Assembly (NCBI GenBank): GCA_018828385.1
Contig: JAHJVE010000001.1
Span: forward strand, 1 to 64,000
DNA: 64,000 bases
Direction of reading: 5' to 3'
Source: Gammaproteobacteria bacterium
GTDB lineage: Bacteria; Pseudomonadota; Gammaproteobacteria; Burkholderiales; Rhodocyclaceae
A program made the position numbers and the translations under genes. The notes beneath the pieces were generated by a model that made no database searches, was not told where the DNA came from, and saw only the letters and a program-made list of their open reading frames with translations. Of this stretch, positions 23,901-33,277 are shown piece by piece (position 1 is the first letter of the stretch; each line of letters starts with the position of its first letter).

Positions 23901-25345
23901 GATTCACTCCTCAGTTTGGCCTTGCGGCCACGTTCGATCAGGTGCAGCGAGGTGACGATCAGCGCGACGAAGCCGATCACGCCTGGCGCTAGGATGAGCA
24001 AGGATGTGCCATCGACCCAGGCGCCGTAGGTTAGCCCAGCCAGCGTCGAGAACAACGCGACCAGGCCAACGTAAGTCCACGCCTTGAGCTTGCCGATGAT
24101 GGCCGAGGTAATCAGGATGCTCTGCAGCGACAGCTCGGGGTCGGCCATCAGGTAGGCGATCAGCGGCCCGGGGTGCATGCCGAGCGACAGGAACATCTTG
24201 GCGATGGGCACTTCGACCAGGGTCGGGAAGTACATGAAGACACCGAAGACGACGCCGGCCAGGTTGGCGAGCACGGTATTGGCACCGGCGATGCTGCGTA
24301 TCCACTCGGGCTGGATGAAGACCCGGATGATGCCGACGAGGAAGACGCCAACGACGAGCAGCGGGAAAATCTGCTTCACGAAGCGCCAGGTTTCCCATAG
24401 CCATTGCTGCACGTCCCACTCGTCGAAACGCCGGGCCAGCGGCCAGAGGGCGAGGCAGAGGGCAGACACGGCGAGCGTTCGGCCGGTCACGGTGAGCAGC
24501 ACGCCGGTTTCGGTGACCCGCATGCCAAGCGCGGCAAAGGCCAGGGTCAGCGCGGTGAGCGCCAGGGCGACCGGGGTCAGGCGGTTGAAACCGTTGTCGA
24601 CCTGACCCAGCCCTTTCCAGGCAAAGGCACCGATGGCGCCGAGCAGGCCGATCAGTATCAGGCCCTGCAGACTCAGCCCTTCGGCGCCGGCCGCCTCGTT
24701 GATCGGCACCAGCTTGTCGAGCCCGGCCTGGATGGCGACGGCGCCAGCCCAAGGCATTTCGACGTGCAGCAGCCCAGCGGTCAGAAAATCGAGTTTGAGC
24801 GTGCCGGCAATCAGCAAGGCAACGAGCGCGCCGAGGAAAAGCAGCGTCCGGCCCGGAATGCCGCCGCCGGCCGCAAAAGTTTCCACGTCGGCCAGACGGG
24901 CAACATCGCCCTCGCGAAAAAGCGCGGCCATGATCATCCCGATGCCGATGCCGAAGGACAGGGCGAGCACGATGCGGGCAATGGCAAAGTCAGCACCAAG
25001 CGCCACGCCGGTATAGGCCAGGGCCAGGATGTTGGCGGCCGGGGCGAAGAACAGGAAGGTGATGGCCGGCCCGAGCCCGGCGCCCTTTTTGTAGATGCCG
25101 GCGAACAGCGGCTGGATGGTGCACGAGCAGACGGCGAGCAGGCTGCCGGCGCCAGCCGCGGCCGGATAGGACACCCATTTCGAGGCATCCGGCCCGAGAA
25201 AGCGCACGATCGATTGCTGCGGCACCAGTGCGGACAGCGCGCCGGCGATGAAAAAGGCCGGCACCAGGCAGAGCAGGACGTGGGCAGCGAGATAGGAGGC
25301 CAGGCTGGCCAGGCCGCCCTGTAATGCGGTGATCATCCATTCCAC
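23894..25345 (-). CDS. ArsP/DUF318-type permease, two-domain
   Basis: A 483-aa inner-membrane permease with about ten helices. The signature CSCTIQPLFAGIYKKGAGLG (about 79-98) and AITFLFFAPAANILAL identify the UPF0718/ArsP_1 superfamily. The C-terminal half repeats the fold (VFGVFMYFPTLVEVPIAKMF). Members export trivalent organoarsenicals or act in metal transport; the substrate here is inferred from the ars context. It is the fourth gene of the operon, 54 bases after acr3. Confidence 0.85.
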   Translation of the reverse strand: MEWMITALQGGLASLASYLAAHVLLCLVPAFFIAGALSALVPQQSIVRFLGPDASKWVSYPAAAGAGSLLAVCSCTIQPLFAGIYKKGAGLGPAITFLFFAPAANILALAYTGVALGADFAIARIVLALSFGIGIGMIMAALFREGDVARLADVETFAAGGGIPGRTLLFLGALVALLIAGTLKLDFLTAGLLHVEMPWAGAVAIQAGLDKLVPINEAAGAEGLSLQGLILIGLLGAIGAFAWKGLGQVDNGFNRLTPVALALTALTLAFAALGMRVTETGVLLTVTGRTLAVSALCLALWPLARRFDEWDVQQWLWETWRFVKQIFPLLVVGVFLVGIIRVFIQPEWIRSIAGANTVLANLAGVVFGVFMYFPTLVEVPIAKMFLSLGMHPGPLIAYLMADPELSLQSILITSAIIGKLKAWTYVGLVALFSTLAGLTYGAWVDGTSLLILAPGVIGFVALIVTSLHLIERGRKAKLRSESC

Positions 25346-25399
25346 TTTATGTGCCTCTTTTTCAGACCTTTTTTTGCTTCGCCTCGCGGCGAAGGCTCC

Positions 25400-26467
25400 C
25401 TAACCTGCTTCGTACCAGCCCTTCGACGCATTGACGACCTTGACGACCAACAGCATGGCCGGCACTTCGATCAGCACGCCGACCACAGTAGCCAGCGCTG
25501 CCCCCGACTCGAAGCCGAACAGGCTGATGGCCGCCGCAACGGCCAGTTCGAAGAAATTGCTGGCGCCGATCAGGGCCGACGGGCAGGCGACATTGTGTTT
25601 TTCGCCGACCTTGCGGTTCAGCCAGTAGGCCAGCGCCGAGTTGAAGAAAACCTGGATCAGGATGGGCACGGCGAGCAGACCGATGATCAGCGGCTGGCGC
25701 AGGATGGCTTCGCCCTGGAAGGCGAAGAGCAGCACCAAGGTGGCGAGCAAGGCGGTTATGGACCACGGGCCGATTTTCTCCATGGCGGCGTCGAAGGCAC
25801 CCTGCCCCTTGGCGAGCAAGGCTTTGCGCCAAAGCTGGGCGATCACGACCGGAATGACAATGTACAGCACGACCGAGGTCAGCAATGTGTCCCAGGGCAC
25901 GGTAATCGCCGAGATGCCGAGCAGGAAGGCGACGAGCGGCGCGAAGGCGAAGACCATGATGGTGTCGTTGAGCGCCACCTGCGACAGCGTGAATAGCGGA
26001 TGGCCGTTGGTCAGCCTGCTCCAGACGAAAACCATGGCCGTGCACGGCGCCGCGGCGAGCAGGATGAGGCCGGCGATGTAGCTGTCGAGCTGATCGGCCG
26101 GCAGCATCGGGGCGAACAACTGGCGAATGAACAGCCAGCCAAGGAAGGCCATCGAGAACGGCTTGACCAGCCAATTCACGAACAGCGTGACGCCGATGCC
26201 GCGAACGTGCTGCTTCATTTCGGCCAGGGCGCCGAAATCGACCTTGACCAGCATCGGGATGATCATGACCCAGATGAGCAGCCCGACAGGCAGATTGACC
26301 TGGGCGAATTCCATGCGGCCGATGGCCTGGAACAGGGTCGGCGCGAACTGGCCGACGACAATGCCGGTGACGATGCAGAGAAAGACCCAGATGGTCAGGT
26401 AACGCTCAAAGAAGCTCATCGGCGCGCCGGCGGCGGCCTTGGCGGTGATTTCACATTGGGCTGACAT
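25400..26467 (-). CDS. acr3: arsenite efflux transporter, Acr3 family
   Basis: Exports arsenite across the inner membrane by proton antiport. The 355-aa protein has ten predicted helices, with the conserved Cys motif APCTAMVFVWSRLTNG and GASNFFELAVAAAISLFG, both typical of Acr3. Length is normal. It is nine bases downstream of arsC. A cytoplasmic N-terminal extension of about 16 residues precedes the first helix. Confidence 0.95.
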   Translation of the reverse strand: MSAQCEITAKAAAGAPMSFFERYLTIWVFLCIVTGIVVGQFAPTLFQAIGRMEFAQVNLPVGLLIWVMIIPMLVKVDFGALAEMKQHVRGIGVTLFVNWLVKPFSMAFLGWLFIRQLFAPMLPADQLDSYIAGLILLAAAPCTAMVFVWSRLTNGHPLFTLSQVALNDTIMVFAFAPLVAFLLGISAITVPWDTLLTSVVLYIVIPVVIAQLWRKALLAKGQGAFDAAMEKIGPWSITALLATLVLLFAFQGEAILRQPLIIGLLAVPILIQVFFNSALAYWLNRKVGEKHNVACPSALIGASNFFELAVAAAISLFGFESGAALATVVGVLIEVPAMLLVVKVVNASKGWYEAG

Positions 26468-26476
26468 GGCGGCTCC

Positions 26477-26890
26477 TTACAGGCCCAGCGCGGCGCGCAC
26501 GGCGGGGATCAGGCGGGCGCGGATATCGTCCCGGACGGCAATGAAACTTTCCAGCGGCTCGCCATGCGGGTCGTGGAAAGGCAGGTGAAGGCGCGGCACC
26601 GGACGCGGGAAGATCGGGCAGGTTTCCTTGGCGTTGTCGCAGACGCTGACCACGAGGTCAATGGGCTCGCCCATGACGGCTTCGACATCCTTGGCGTAAA
26701 GCCCCTCGGTCGGCAGGCCGGCCAGCTTCAGCGCCGCGATGGCGCCATCGGCCACCTTGGGCTGCGGCTTGGTCCCGGCCGAGATGCCGCGGACGAGACC
26801 GGCCAGTTCGTGGTTGATGATCGCTTCGCCCATCTGCGAGCGACAGGAGTTGCCGGTGCACAGCACGAGCACAGTTTTGAGATTCGGCAT
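26477..26890 (-). CDS. arsC: arsenate reductase, low-molecular-weight phosphatase type
   Basis: Reduces arsenate to arsenite. The 137-aa protein has the P-loop VLCTGNSCRS (nucleophile Cys about residue 11) and the resolving pair in VVSVCDNAKETCPIFP (about 83 and 90). This is the thioredoxin-coupled ArsC layout rather than the glutaredoxin type. The general acid lies in the FHDPHGEP loop. The start overlaps the last base of arsR. Confidence 0.95.
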   Translation of the reverse strand: MPNLKTVLVLCTGNSCRSQMGEAIINHELAGLVRGISAGTKPQPKVADGAIAALKLAGLPTEGLYAKDVEAVMGEPIDLVVSVCDNAKETCPIFPRPVPRLHLPFHDPHGEPLESFIAVRDDIRARLIPAVRAALGL

Positions 26891-27246
26891 CAGGCGGTCT
26901 TTCCGGTTTTGGCGCGACGCTTTTTGGTGGTGTCGCAGCAGGTGGTTTTGGGCAGGCAGGCTTCGCCCTGGCAGCAGTTGCTGGTCAGGAAGGCGATCAG
27001 TTCATCCATCGTCGCGAAGTTGGCCGAGTAGTGGATGAAGCGGCTCTCGCGTTCGCCGGCGATCAGCCCGACCCGGCTCAGATGCGCCAGGTGAAAGGAC
27101 AGCGTGGCCGGCGCCATGCCCAGTTGTTCGCCGATGGCGCTGGCGTTGATGCCCGCCGGCCCGGCTTCGACAAGCAGGCGGAAGATGGCCAGACGGGATT
27201 CGTGACCGAGGGCGGCGAGAAGTTCAGCGGCGTTTAACGTTTCCAT
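26890..27246 (-). CDS. arsR: ArsR-family arsenic-responsive repressor
   Basis: First gene of the ars operon; 118 aa. The winged helix-turn-helix spans about 5-85 (INASAIGEQLGMAPATLSFH as recognition region). It lacks the E. coli ELCVCDL sensor. Instead Cys91-Cys92 and Cys97 in the C-terminal NCCQGEAC, plus CC at 103-104, resemble the C-terminal sensor of Acidithiobacillus-type ArsR. No ribosome binding site precedes the ATG, and a perfect operator-like repeat overlaps it, suggesting a leaderless message. Confidence 0.93.
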   Translation of the reverse strand: METLNAAELLAALGHESRLAIFRLLVEAGPAGINASAIGEQLGMAPATLSFHLAHLSRVGLIAGERESRFIHYSANFATMDELIAFLTSNCCQGEACLPKTTCCDTTKKRRAKTGKTA

Positions 27247-27282
27247 AGTTCGAGTATCGTCGAACTATCAGACGAAGTCCAC
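27245..27282 (-). promoter_or_regulatory. ars operon promoter and ArsR operator
   Basis: ATAGTTCGA (27245-27253) and TCGAACTAT (27260-27268) form a perfect inverted repeat with a six-base spacer, reaching into the arsR start codon. On the minus strand TGGACT, 17 bases and GATACT give a plausible -35/-10, with the -10 inside the repeat. Binding by ArsR would block transcription. Confidence 0.7.
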
Positions 27283-27304
27283 CCCGGAATCCGGGCGAGA
27301 GCGA

Positions 27305-27343
27305 TTGCTACGGTCAACCGGAAAAAAGGGCCAAAAACGAAAT
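27305..27343 (-). repeat. dispersed 37-bp repeat, copy F
   Basis: On the minus strand: TTTTTGGCC, C, T6, then CCGGTTGACCGTAGCAA, an exact core. It lies in the divergent region between arsR and the chemoreceptor gene. Confidence 0.9.
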
Positions 27344-27466
27344 TCAACAAAATCAACAACTATTGAATTCCATTTTCATAACAAGGAAAAACAAGCTTGA
27401 TAATCGACATCAATATGAAATATTCCAAGGCTAATCTGCGGTCATTCCTGTACTCGGGGCTCCCCA

Positions 27467-29131
27467 ATGATCTTGTTCGACAAACTGTCCATCCGCCTGA
27501 GATTGCTCGTCATGGTTGGCATCGGCGCCGTATTTGGCGTGATTTTGCTGGCTACCGCGCTCTATTCGCTGAATGCCTTTCGTAACGACACCCGGTCGGT
27601 CGCCGATGACGTCGAGCGCGCAACCCATGCCCTGACCCTGGTCAGCGGCGCCCAGAACGCCTTTCAGGCCCAGTTGCGCGGCCTCAAGAACATGGTCATC
27701 CGGAATTTCATGCCCGCCGAATTCGACAAGGCTCGGGAAGAATTTGTCGCCGAGCGCGCCAAGTTCTGGCAACACATCGAGGCACTGGAAAAGATCGACG
27801 GAACGGGAACGATCAAGGGCACCGCAAAGCTGGCCGAAATCCGCCAGCAGGCCACCGAGCTGAACAAGCTCTACGACGACGTGATCGCCGAGAACGAAGC
27901 CGGCATGCCCAAATACACACTGATGGTGGACGCCGCCCTGCGCGGCACCGAGCAACCGCTGACCGATGAACTGGCCAATGCCTACCAGGCGATCAGCGCG
28001 GCAACGACGGCGCTGGCCAGCGAAGCCTCGCAACTTGCCAACCGCCGCTTCATGGCCAGCCTGATCCTCGTCCTCGTCGTCGGCCTGGGCGGTTCGGCCG
28101 CCTCGCTGCTCCTCGCCGCCACGCTCGGCGGCCGTATCCTGGCCCGCCTCGGCGGCGATCTCGAACCGGTCGTCGCCGCCACCCGTCGCGTTGCCGAAGG
28201 CGACCTGACCGGCACCATCCAGTCCTGCAAGGCGGCCGCCGATTCGCTGGTCGCCGCCGTCGAGGCCATGCAAACACGCCTGCGCGGCCTGATCGGGCAA
28301 GTCAAGCAGGGTGCCGAAAAAACCTCGGGCAACGCCCAGGCACTCAGCACGTCGGCCGACGAGGTCGCCCAGGCCGCCAGCGCCCAAAGCGATGCCGCAG
28401 CCCTGATTGCCGGCGCCATCCAGGAACTCACCGTGGCCATCACGGTCATGGCCGAAAGTGCCGGCGCCGCCGCCGATGCGGGACGCCTGACGCGCGACAA
28501 GGCGAGCGAAAGCGGCAGCATCATTCTTGAAGCGATCGGCGAAATCGGCAACATCGCCGTCCAGGCCAAGTTATCGACCCGGACGATCGGCGACCTCAAC
28601 CAGCACACCCAGGAAATTTCCCGTTTCGCCCAGGAAATCAAGGACATTTCCGACCAGACCAACCTCCTCTCGCTCAACGCTGCCATCGAGGCGGCGCGGG
28701 CCGGCGAGGCCGGCCGCGGCTTTGCCGTGGTGGCCGACGAAGTCCGCAAGCTGGCCAACCACACCGCTGGCACCACCCACAAGATCGAAAACCTGGTCAA
28801 GCTGCTCGATGGCGCCGCCCGCCAAACCGCCGAAGCAGTGGCCACGACCGCCCACCTTGCCGAGCACGGCACCCAGCTCGCCTCCAACGCCAGCGATGCG
28901 ATTTCCGACATCAAGGACAATTGCGAGCGCACCATGCACGCCACCAACGACATCGTCGATGTTCTCGCCGAGCAGCGCCAAGCCGCCGAACAGATCGCCC
29001 GCAACACCGAGCGCGTCGCTCAAATGATCGAACAAGGGGCCGGCGCCGCGGTCAAATCGTCCTCTACGGCCAAGGAAGTGGCCTCGCTGGCCGAAGGCCT
29101 GCGCCTGGCGACACTGCAGTTCAGCGTCTGA
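27467..29131 (+). CDS. methyl-accepting chemotaxis protein
   Basis: A 554-aa inner-membrane chemoreceptor. The first membrane helix spans about 12-34, a periplasmic helical-bundle sensing domain about 35-190 and the second membrane helix about 196-220. A HAMP region (about 221-272) and a long cytoplasmic coiled coil follow, with the highly conserved hairpin tip [20 protein letters not shown] (about 404-423). There is no C-terminal CheR-tethering pentapeptide. The ligand is unknown. It is divergent from the ars operon. Confidence 0.93.
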   Translation: MILFDKLSIRLRLLVMVGIGAVFGVILLATALYSLNAFRNDTRSVADDVERATHALTLVSGAQNAFQAQLRGLKNMVIRNFMPAEFDKAREEFVAERAKFWQHIEALEKIDGTGTIKGTAKLAEIRQQATELNKLYDDVIAENEAGMPKYTLMVDAALRGTEQPLTDELANAYQAISAATTALASEASQLANRRFMASLILVLVVGLGGSAASLLLAATLGGRILARLGGDLEPVVAATRRVAEGDLTGTIQSCKAAADSLVAAVEAMQTRLRGLIGQVKQGAEKTSGNAQALSTSADEVAQAASAQSDAAALIAGAIQELTVAITVMAESAGAAADAGRLTRDKASESGSIILEAIGEIGNIAVQAKLSTRTIGDLNQHTQEISRFAQEIKDISDQTNLLSLNAAIEAARAGEAGRGFAVVADEVRKLANHTAGTTHKIENLVKLLDGAARQTAEAVATTAHLAEHGTQLASNASDAISDIKDNCERTMHATNDIVDVLAEQRQAAEQIARNTERVAQMIEQGAGAAVKSSSTAKEVASLAEGLRLATLQFSV

Positions 29132-29204
29132 GACCCGGCGGCGCGGCCGACCCGGTTGGCCGGTGCAATATTTTTTTGGCGCGACAACGCGGCGAACTAA
29201 AATA

Positions 29205-29227
29205 GGCCGGCCGATCTTCGGCCGGCC
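29205..29227. terminator. hairpin after the chemoreceptor gene
   Basis: GGCCGGCCGA (29205-29214) pairs with TCGGCCGGCC (29218-29227), with outer ACTAAAA/TTTTAGT pairing. It probably ends the chemoreceptor transcript. Confidence 0.7.
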
Positions 29228-29281
29228 CACTTTTAGTCGCACCCTGCCCCGGCCAGCCCTGACTCCGGACAACACAACCGA

Positions 29282-29638
29282 ATGACCGACCGCGTCACGC
29301 TGAAAGCCCTCCGCAAGCTGCTCGCCCTTGCTGCCCTCGCCGGCAGCCTGGCCAGCTGCGCAGCGCTTGACGAGTTGAAGGACAGCCCGGACGACGGCGC
29401 CCCAGTGGTTGATGCCATCCCCGACCGGGCGGCCGACGACATCCGGAAGATTTCCGACCTGGAGCGCCAGTTGGTCAAGGAACAGCGCCAGTGCTACGCC
29501 GAAAAACGCCGGCTGGACCTGTCGCTCAAGGAAGCGCAAAAGCAGAACGAAGAGTTGCAGAAAAAATTCGACGATCTGCAAAAGAAGCTCGACGCCCTGC
29601 TCGCCATCGACCGCGACCTGCGCAGCCGCAGACGCTGA
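29282..29638 (+). CDS. small coiled-coil lipoprotein, unknown
   Basis: A 118-aa protein with a signal peptide and lipobox SLASC (Cys about residue 22), followed by an acidic linker. A heptad-like coiled coil (about 58-112) is rich in Lys, Glu and Gln. The composition suggests an envelope spacer or partner-binding lipoprotein. No family is recognised, and the neighbours give no functional hint. Confidence 0.78.
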   Translation: MTDRVTLKALRKLLALAALAGSLASCAALDELKDSPDDGAPVVDAIPDRAADDIRKISDLERQLVKEQRQCYAEKRRLDLSLKEAQKQNEELQKKFDDLQKKLDALLAIDRDLRSRRR

Positions 29639-29644
29639 TCCTGC

Positions 29645-30166
29645 TCAGGAACGGTTGAGTCGTAGCGGCGGCGTGCTTTTCAGCTTGAAGACCAACAACG
29701 ACAAGCCGAGCAAAACAAGCAGATAGCCCGACATCAAGGCCCACAGCGGCGCCTTGCCGTAAGCCAGACCATGGGCCAGACCGAGGAAGGCGCCATAGAT
29801 CCAGCAGGCCAGGCTGACCGTTCCGGCAACGATCATCGGCGTGCGTTGCCCCTCGCGGAAGCGGGGAAGCGCATAGGCCCGCATGGTTTCGGTCGAGATC
29901 GCCCAGATCGTGATCAGAATGACCTTGGTCCACAGCTTGGGGTTGGCCAGGTAGGTTTCCGGCCCGTTGATGATCAGGCCGACGGCGATGATGGCAAAGC
30001 CGGATAGCCACAGATGGCGGTCGGCATGACGAATGATGTGGTTGTGGCTGCGGTCGTACTGGATACGGCCGAATAGCGCCAGAAAGCATTGGAAGACGAA
30101 CAGGAAGCCGCAGGCAAAAGCGACGACGTGCCACAGCGAGACGAGTGTTTTGAGAACTTCGAGCAT
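29645..30166 (-). CDS. integral membrane protein, unknown
   Basis: A 173-aa protein with about five helices (about 5-30, 50-66, 78-95, 110-130, 143-163). His residues near the membrane (LWHVVAF, HNHIIRHADRHLW, GLAHGL) could bind heme or metal, somewhat like CopD/DUF2214 proteins, but this is only a resemblance. It is convergent with the small lipoprotein gene and downstream of the PEP-CTERM genes on the same strand. Confidence 0.72.
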   Translation of the reverse strand: MLEVLKTLVSLWHVVAFACGFLFVFQCFLALFGRIQYDRSHNHIIRHADRHLWLSGFAIIAVGLIINGPETYLANPKLWTKVILITIWAISTETMRAYALPRFREGQRTPMIVAGTVSLACWIYGAFLGLAHGLAYGKAPLWALMSGYLLVLLGLSLLVFKLKSTPPLRLNRS

Positions 30167-30278
30167 GAGGATTGCTCCGATCCGGTAGGCATGTGAGCGA
30201 GTCGGGGACGGCCAGCCCGGTTCACGGATAAGCCCGGACGGATAATCGCCCGGGTGTCGAACTGGCCGTGGCTGGGGC

Positions 30279-31640
30279 TTAAGCGGGCCGGCGCCGGGAG
30301 ACCAGGCCGATCAGGCCGAGGCCGGCCAGCAACATGGCGTAGCTTTCCGGTTCCGGCACGGCGGCAACGGTCAGCTTGCCGAAGATGCCGTCGCGTTCCT
30401 CGTCGGGGCCGGCCGTGAAGTAAAGGCTCTTGGCATCACCAAGGTGCACGCCGTTGCCGAAGGTCAGGCCCCAGACGCCATCGATGCTGATGACGTTGCC
30501 GTTGGCATCACGAAGATAGCCAAGCGAAGCGCCGCTGGCGCGGTCGTAGGCAGCGATGGTTCCGTCGCCGAAGTTGGCGACCAGCAAGGAACCACTGAAG
30601 GCGCCGAAGCCTTCCGGCGCGATGACCATGCCCCACGGGGCGTTGAGCAGGCTGTGCTCGGTATAGTCCTGCAGCAGGTTGCCGTCGCGATCATAGGCAA
30701 CGATGCGCCCGATGCCGGCGCCCGCGACTTCTTCCGTCGGCTCGTCGATTTCCAGCGAATTTTCGACCCAGGCGACGTAGATCCGGCCATCGGAAAGCTG
30801 CTGCACATTGAACGGCATCCAGACTTCGGAGAGGTCGGCCGGACGGGAAAAGGGCGTCGACGCCGAGATATCGTTCCACTGGTTGTCGAAGGTCATGATG
30901 TTGCCGTTGGCGAAATCGGCAACGTACAGCCGGTTGTCCACCACCTTGTTGCCGTTCGCATCAAATGTCCAGTGGTCGGTCGTCATGGCCACGCCATTGA
31001 AGCCGGGACGGCGCTGACCGGGTGTCTGCGTCCCGGGAACGATGCTGCTCGCCATTGAGTAGTCCTTGATGACCACGGCTTCGACCATGCCGGGGTCGGT
31101 CTTGGTGCGCCAGGCGTTGATGGTGCCGTCCTGGGTGACGAAAACGAATTTGGCCGACCCGGCATCGATACCGTAGTCGCTGCCGTTGGAGTTGTTGATG
31201 GCCGGGCCGCTGACGAAGAATTCGATCGGCTGGCCGGCATAGTCGCTGGCCGCGTTATAAACCTGGCCGGTGACCCGGGCGACGCCGTCGGCACCGGTTT
31301 CGACCAGTTGCTGGTCGTAGGCGCTGGTCACGATGGGGACGACCTTGAGGCCGTCCTGATGGAGCGGCAGGCCGGGTACGTCACCGATGTAGGTGGTGGT
31401 CGTGCCGGTGCCGGCATTGCTGGTCCAGAAGTGGCCGCCGGCGCCGGGCGGGCGCAGGGCGATGCCCCAGGGATTGACCAGATAGGGGTCGACCATGATG
31501 GTCGGGTTGTATTTGGCGTCGTTAGCGACGAGGATGGTTTGCGCGTAGGCATTGCTGCCTGCCGCCAGCGCGCTGTGGCCGAATAGACTGCCGACGGCGA
31601 GCGCGAGTACCGAGCAGTAGCGGAAAGCGAACTTGTTCAT
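30279..31640 (-). CDS. TIGR03118-like secreted protein with PEP-CTERM anchor
   Basis: A 453-aa exported protein. A signal peptide (about 1-26) precedes a beta-propeller-like body with recurring NGNI/DRDGNLL strands (about 30-420). The C-terminal sorting signal is VPEPESYAMLLAGLGLIGLV followed by SRRRPA. The body resembles the TIGR03118 family of PEP-CTERM-linked proteins. PEP-CTERM proteins are cut and anchored by exosortase during biofilm/exopolysaccharide assembly; no exosortase lies in the window. Confidence 0.85.
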   Translation of the reverse strand: MNKFAFRYCSVLALAVGSLFGHSALAAGSNAYAQTILVANDAKYNPTIMVDPYLVNPWGIALRPPGAGGHFWTSNAGTGTTTTYIGDVPGLPLHQDGLKVVPIVTSAYDQQLVETGADGVARVTGQVYNAASDYAGQPIEFFVSGPAINNSNGSDYGIDAGSAKFVFVTQDGTINAWRTKTDPGMVEAVVIKDYSMASSIVPGTQTPGQRRPGFNGVAMTTDHWTFDANGNKVVDNRLYVADFANGNIMTFDNQWNDISASTPFSRPADLSEVWMPFNVQQLSDGRIYVAWVENSLEIDEPTEEVAGAGIGRIVAYDRDGNLLQDYTEHSLLNAPWGMVIAPEGFGAFSGSLLVANFGDGTIAAYDRASGASLGYLRDANGNVISIDGVWGLTFGNGVHLGDAKSLYFTAGPDEERDGIFGKLTVAAVPEPESYAMLLAGLGLIGLVSRRRPA

Positions 31641-31719
31641 GACGATAGGCTCCAGTTTGACGACTTGGCTGGCAAACCTCGGCTGGCTGGGTCAGAACAT
31701 GCGATAGACGATGAAAAGG

Positions 31720-31754
31720 CCGCTCGCCCGATCAGGAGTTGATCGGGCGAGCGG
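31720..31754 (-). terminator. strong terminator between the two PEP-CTERM genes
   Basis: CCGCTCGCCCGATCA (31720-31734) and TGATCGGGCGAGCGG (31740-31754) form a perfect 15-bp stem with a five-base loop. On the minus strand CCTTTTC follows. It separates the upstream PEP-CTERM gene from the next one. Confidence 0.88.
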
Positions 31755-31825
31755 CACGGGTACGACAACCGCCACCAGGGCGGCAGCACTTGCCGGGAGA
31801 GCGTCGCCGCCCTCCCGGTCAGGGC

Positions 31826-33277
31826 TTACTTGGCAGCGCGGCGGCGGGCGGCGAAGCCGACCAGGCCGAGGCCGGCCAGGAACATGGCGTAGCTTTCCGG
31901 CTCCGGAACAGCGGAGATCTGGATCAGGCGATCGACACCGTCAGCCGGATGCTGGATGTGCAGGTATGCAACGTTGGCATTGAACTTGTCGAAGTACAGG
32001 CCGGAGATTTCCGAACCAGGGGTACCGTTGGAAGCCCAGCGGGCCAGACCTTCGCCAGCGTCGGTCAGGTCACCGTCGTGGTTCAGGTCGACGGCCAGCC
32101 AGACGTCGTCATCGACAGCGCCGTTGCGGTCTTCGATGAGATACATGTTGCCGGCAGCATCGATGGCCAGGTTGTCGGCGTTGCGCAGACCACCGCCGAC
32201 GGCCAGGCCGGTGGCCAGGTCGATGGTGCTGGAATCGGCGAACAGCTTGACTTCGCTGGACACGGTGTCGAACAGATAGACGCGGCTGCGACCATCGTTC
32301 GTATCGCCGTTAATGTCGGAGTCGGTGGTGGCGAAGAAAATGGCTTCATGGCCATCGGCCAGGGTCTTCACTTCCATGTCTTCCGGACGGTTGTAGCCGG
32401 TGGCGGCAATGGAGGCGACGTCGGCCGTGGCGCGACCGTCGACGGTGCCGTCGCTAGCCAGGACGGACACGCCGTCAATGGCGCCGCCGTTGGCGTTGGT
32501 GACGGCCACCCAGGTAGCACCGCCGGTGATGGCCGGGCCGTTGTTGCCTTCGAACTGGCCACCCGCACCGACCTTCAGCGCGAAGGTCTGGCCGGCGGCG
32601 AAGTAGTCGTCACCGGTGGTGGCATTCGGGTTGGCCGAGACGTACTTGTAGATCGAGCCGCCGTTCAGTTCGTCGACAAAGTACAGCGACTTCTGCTGGT
32701 CGAAAGCCAGGCCTTCATGGGAAACACGCGGAATCACGCTGCGCTGGACGAAGTTGCCGCCATTGGCAGCAGCCGTCGTGGCGTTGGTGACTTCAAACAG
32801 GCGGCCCTTGGTGCTGTTCGTACCCCAGGATTCTTCGGCGGTCAGGTAGCTGCCCCACGGCGTCCAGCGGGAGGCATCGCCCGAGGTGAAGCCCTGGGTG
32901 CCCGGCGCGACGATGGTCACGGTACGGGTGTTGTAGTTGCTGTCCTGCAGGTCGACGCGCTGGACGCCACCGGTGCCGGTTTCGAACGGCATGAACAGGT
33001 AACGGCCGGCATTCGGGCCGGTTTCATTGGCGGCGATCATGTCCCAGACACCCGAATTGCTGCCCGGAACCAGCGTGTTCTGGGTCAATGTGTCGGCGAT
33101 GGTGACCTGGGTGAAGTTCGGGCTGGACAGCGTCAGCGGCGTCGCCGGGGTGGCGGTCGCGCCGGCCGAGGCGGCCAGCGGGGTGATGTTGTCGAAATAG
33201 GTATCAGCGGCGTGAGCGCCGACAGACATGGCGGCAAGGGCGCTGGCTACGGCAATGTTGAGAACCTTCTTTTGCAT
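31826..33277 (-). CDS. PhoX-like (DUF839) secreted protein with PEP-CTERM anchor
   Basis: A 483-aa exported protein from the ATG at 33277, preceded by AGGAG and opening a signal peptide (KKVLNIAVASALAAMSVGAH). The body has WTPWGSYLTAEESWGTNSTK (about 120-139) and many Asp/Asn/Gly-rich turns, as in the PhoX/DUF839 phosphatase-like propeller family; enzymatic activity is not established. It ends in the sorting signal VPEPESYAMFLAGLGLVGF plus a basic tail. The tail is nearly the same as in the neighbouring PEP-CTERM gene, suggesting exchange or recent duplication of the sorting module. Confidence 0.83.
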   Translation of the reverse strand: MQKKVLNIAVASALAAMSVGAHAADTYFDNITPLAASAGATATPATPLTLSSPNFTQVTIADTLTQNTLVPGSNSGVWDMIAANETGPNAGRYLFMPFETGTGGVQRVDLQDSNYNTRTVTIVAPGTQGFTSGDASRWTPWGSYLTAEESWGTNSTKGRLFEVTNATTAAANGGNFVQRSVIPRVSHEGLAFDQQKSLYFVDELNGGSIYKYVSANPNATTGDDYFAAGQTFALKVGAGGQFEGNNGPAITGGATWVAVTNANGGAIDGVSVLASDGTVDGRATADVASIAATGYNRPEDMEVKTLADGHEAIFFATTDSDINGDTNDGRSRVYLFDTVSSEVKLFADSSTIDLATGLAVGGGLRNADNLAIDAAGNMYLIEDRNGAVDDDVWLAVDLNHDGDLTDAGEGLARWASNGTPGSEISGLYFDKFNANVAYLHIQHPADGVDRLIQISAVPEPESYAMFLAGLGLVGFAARRRAAK

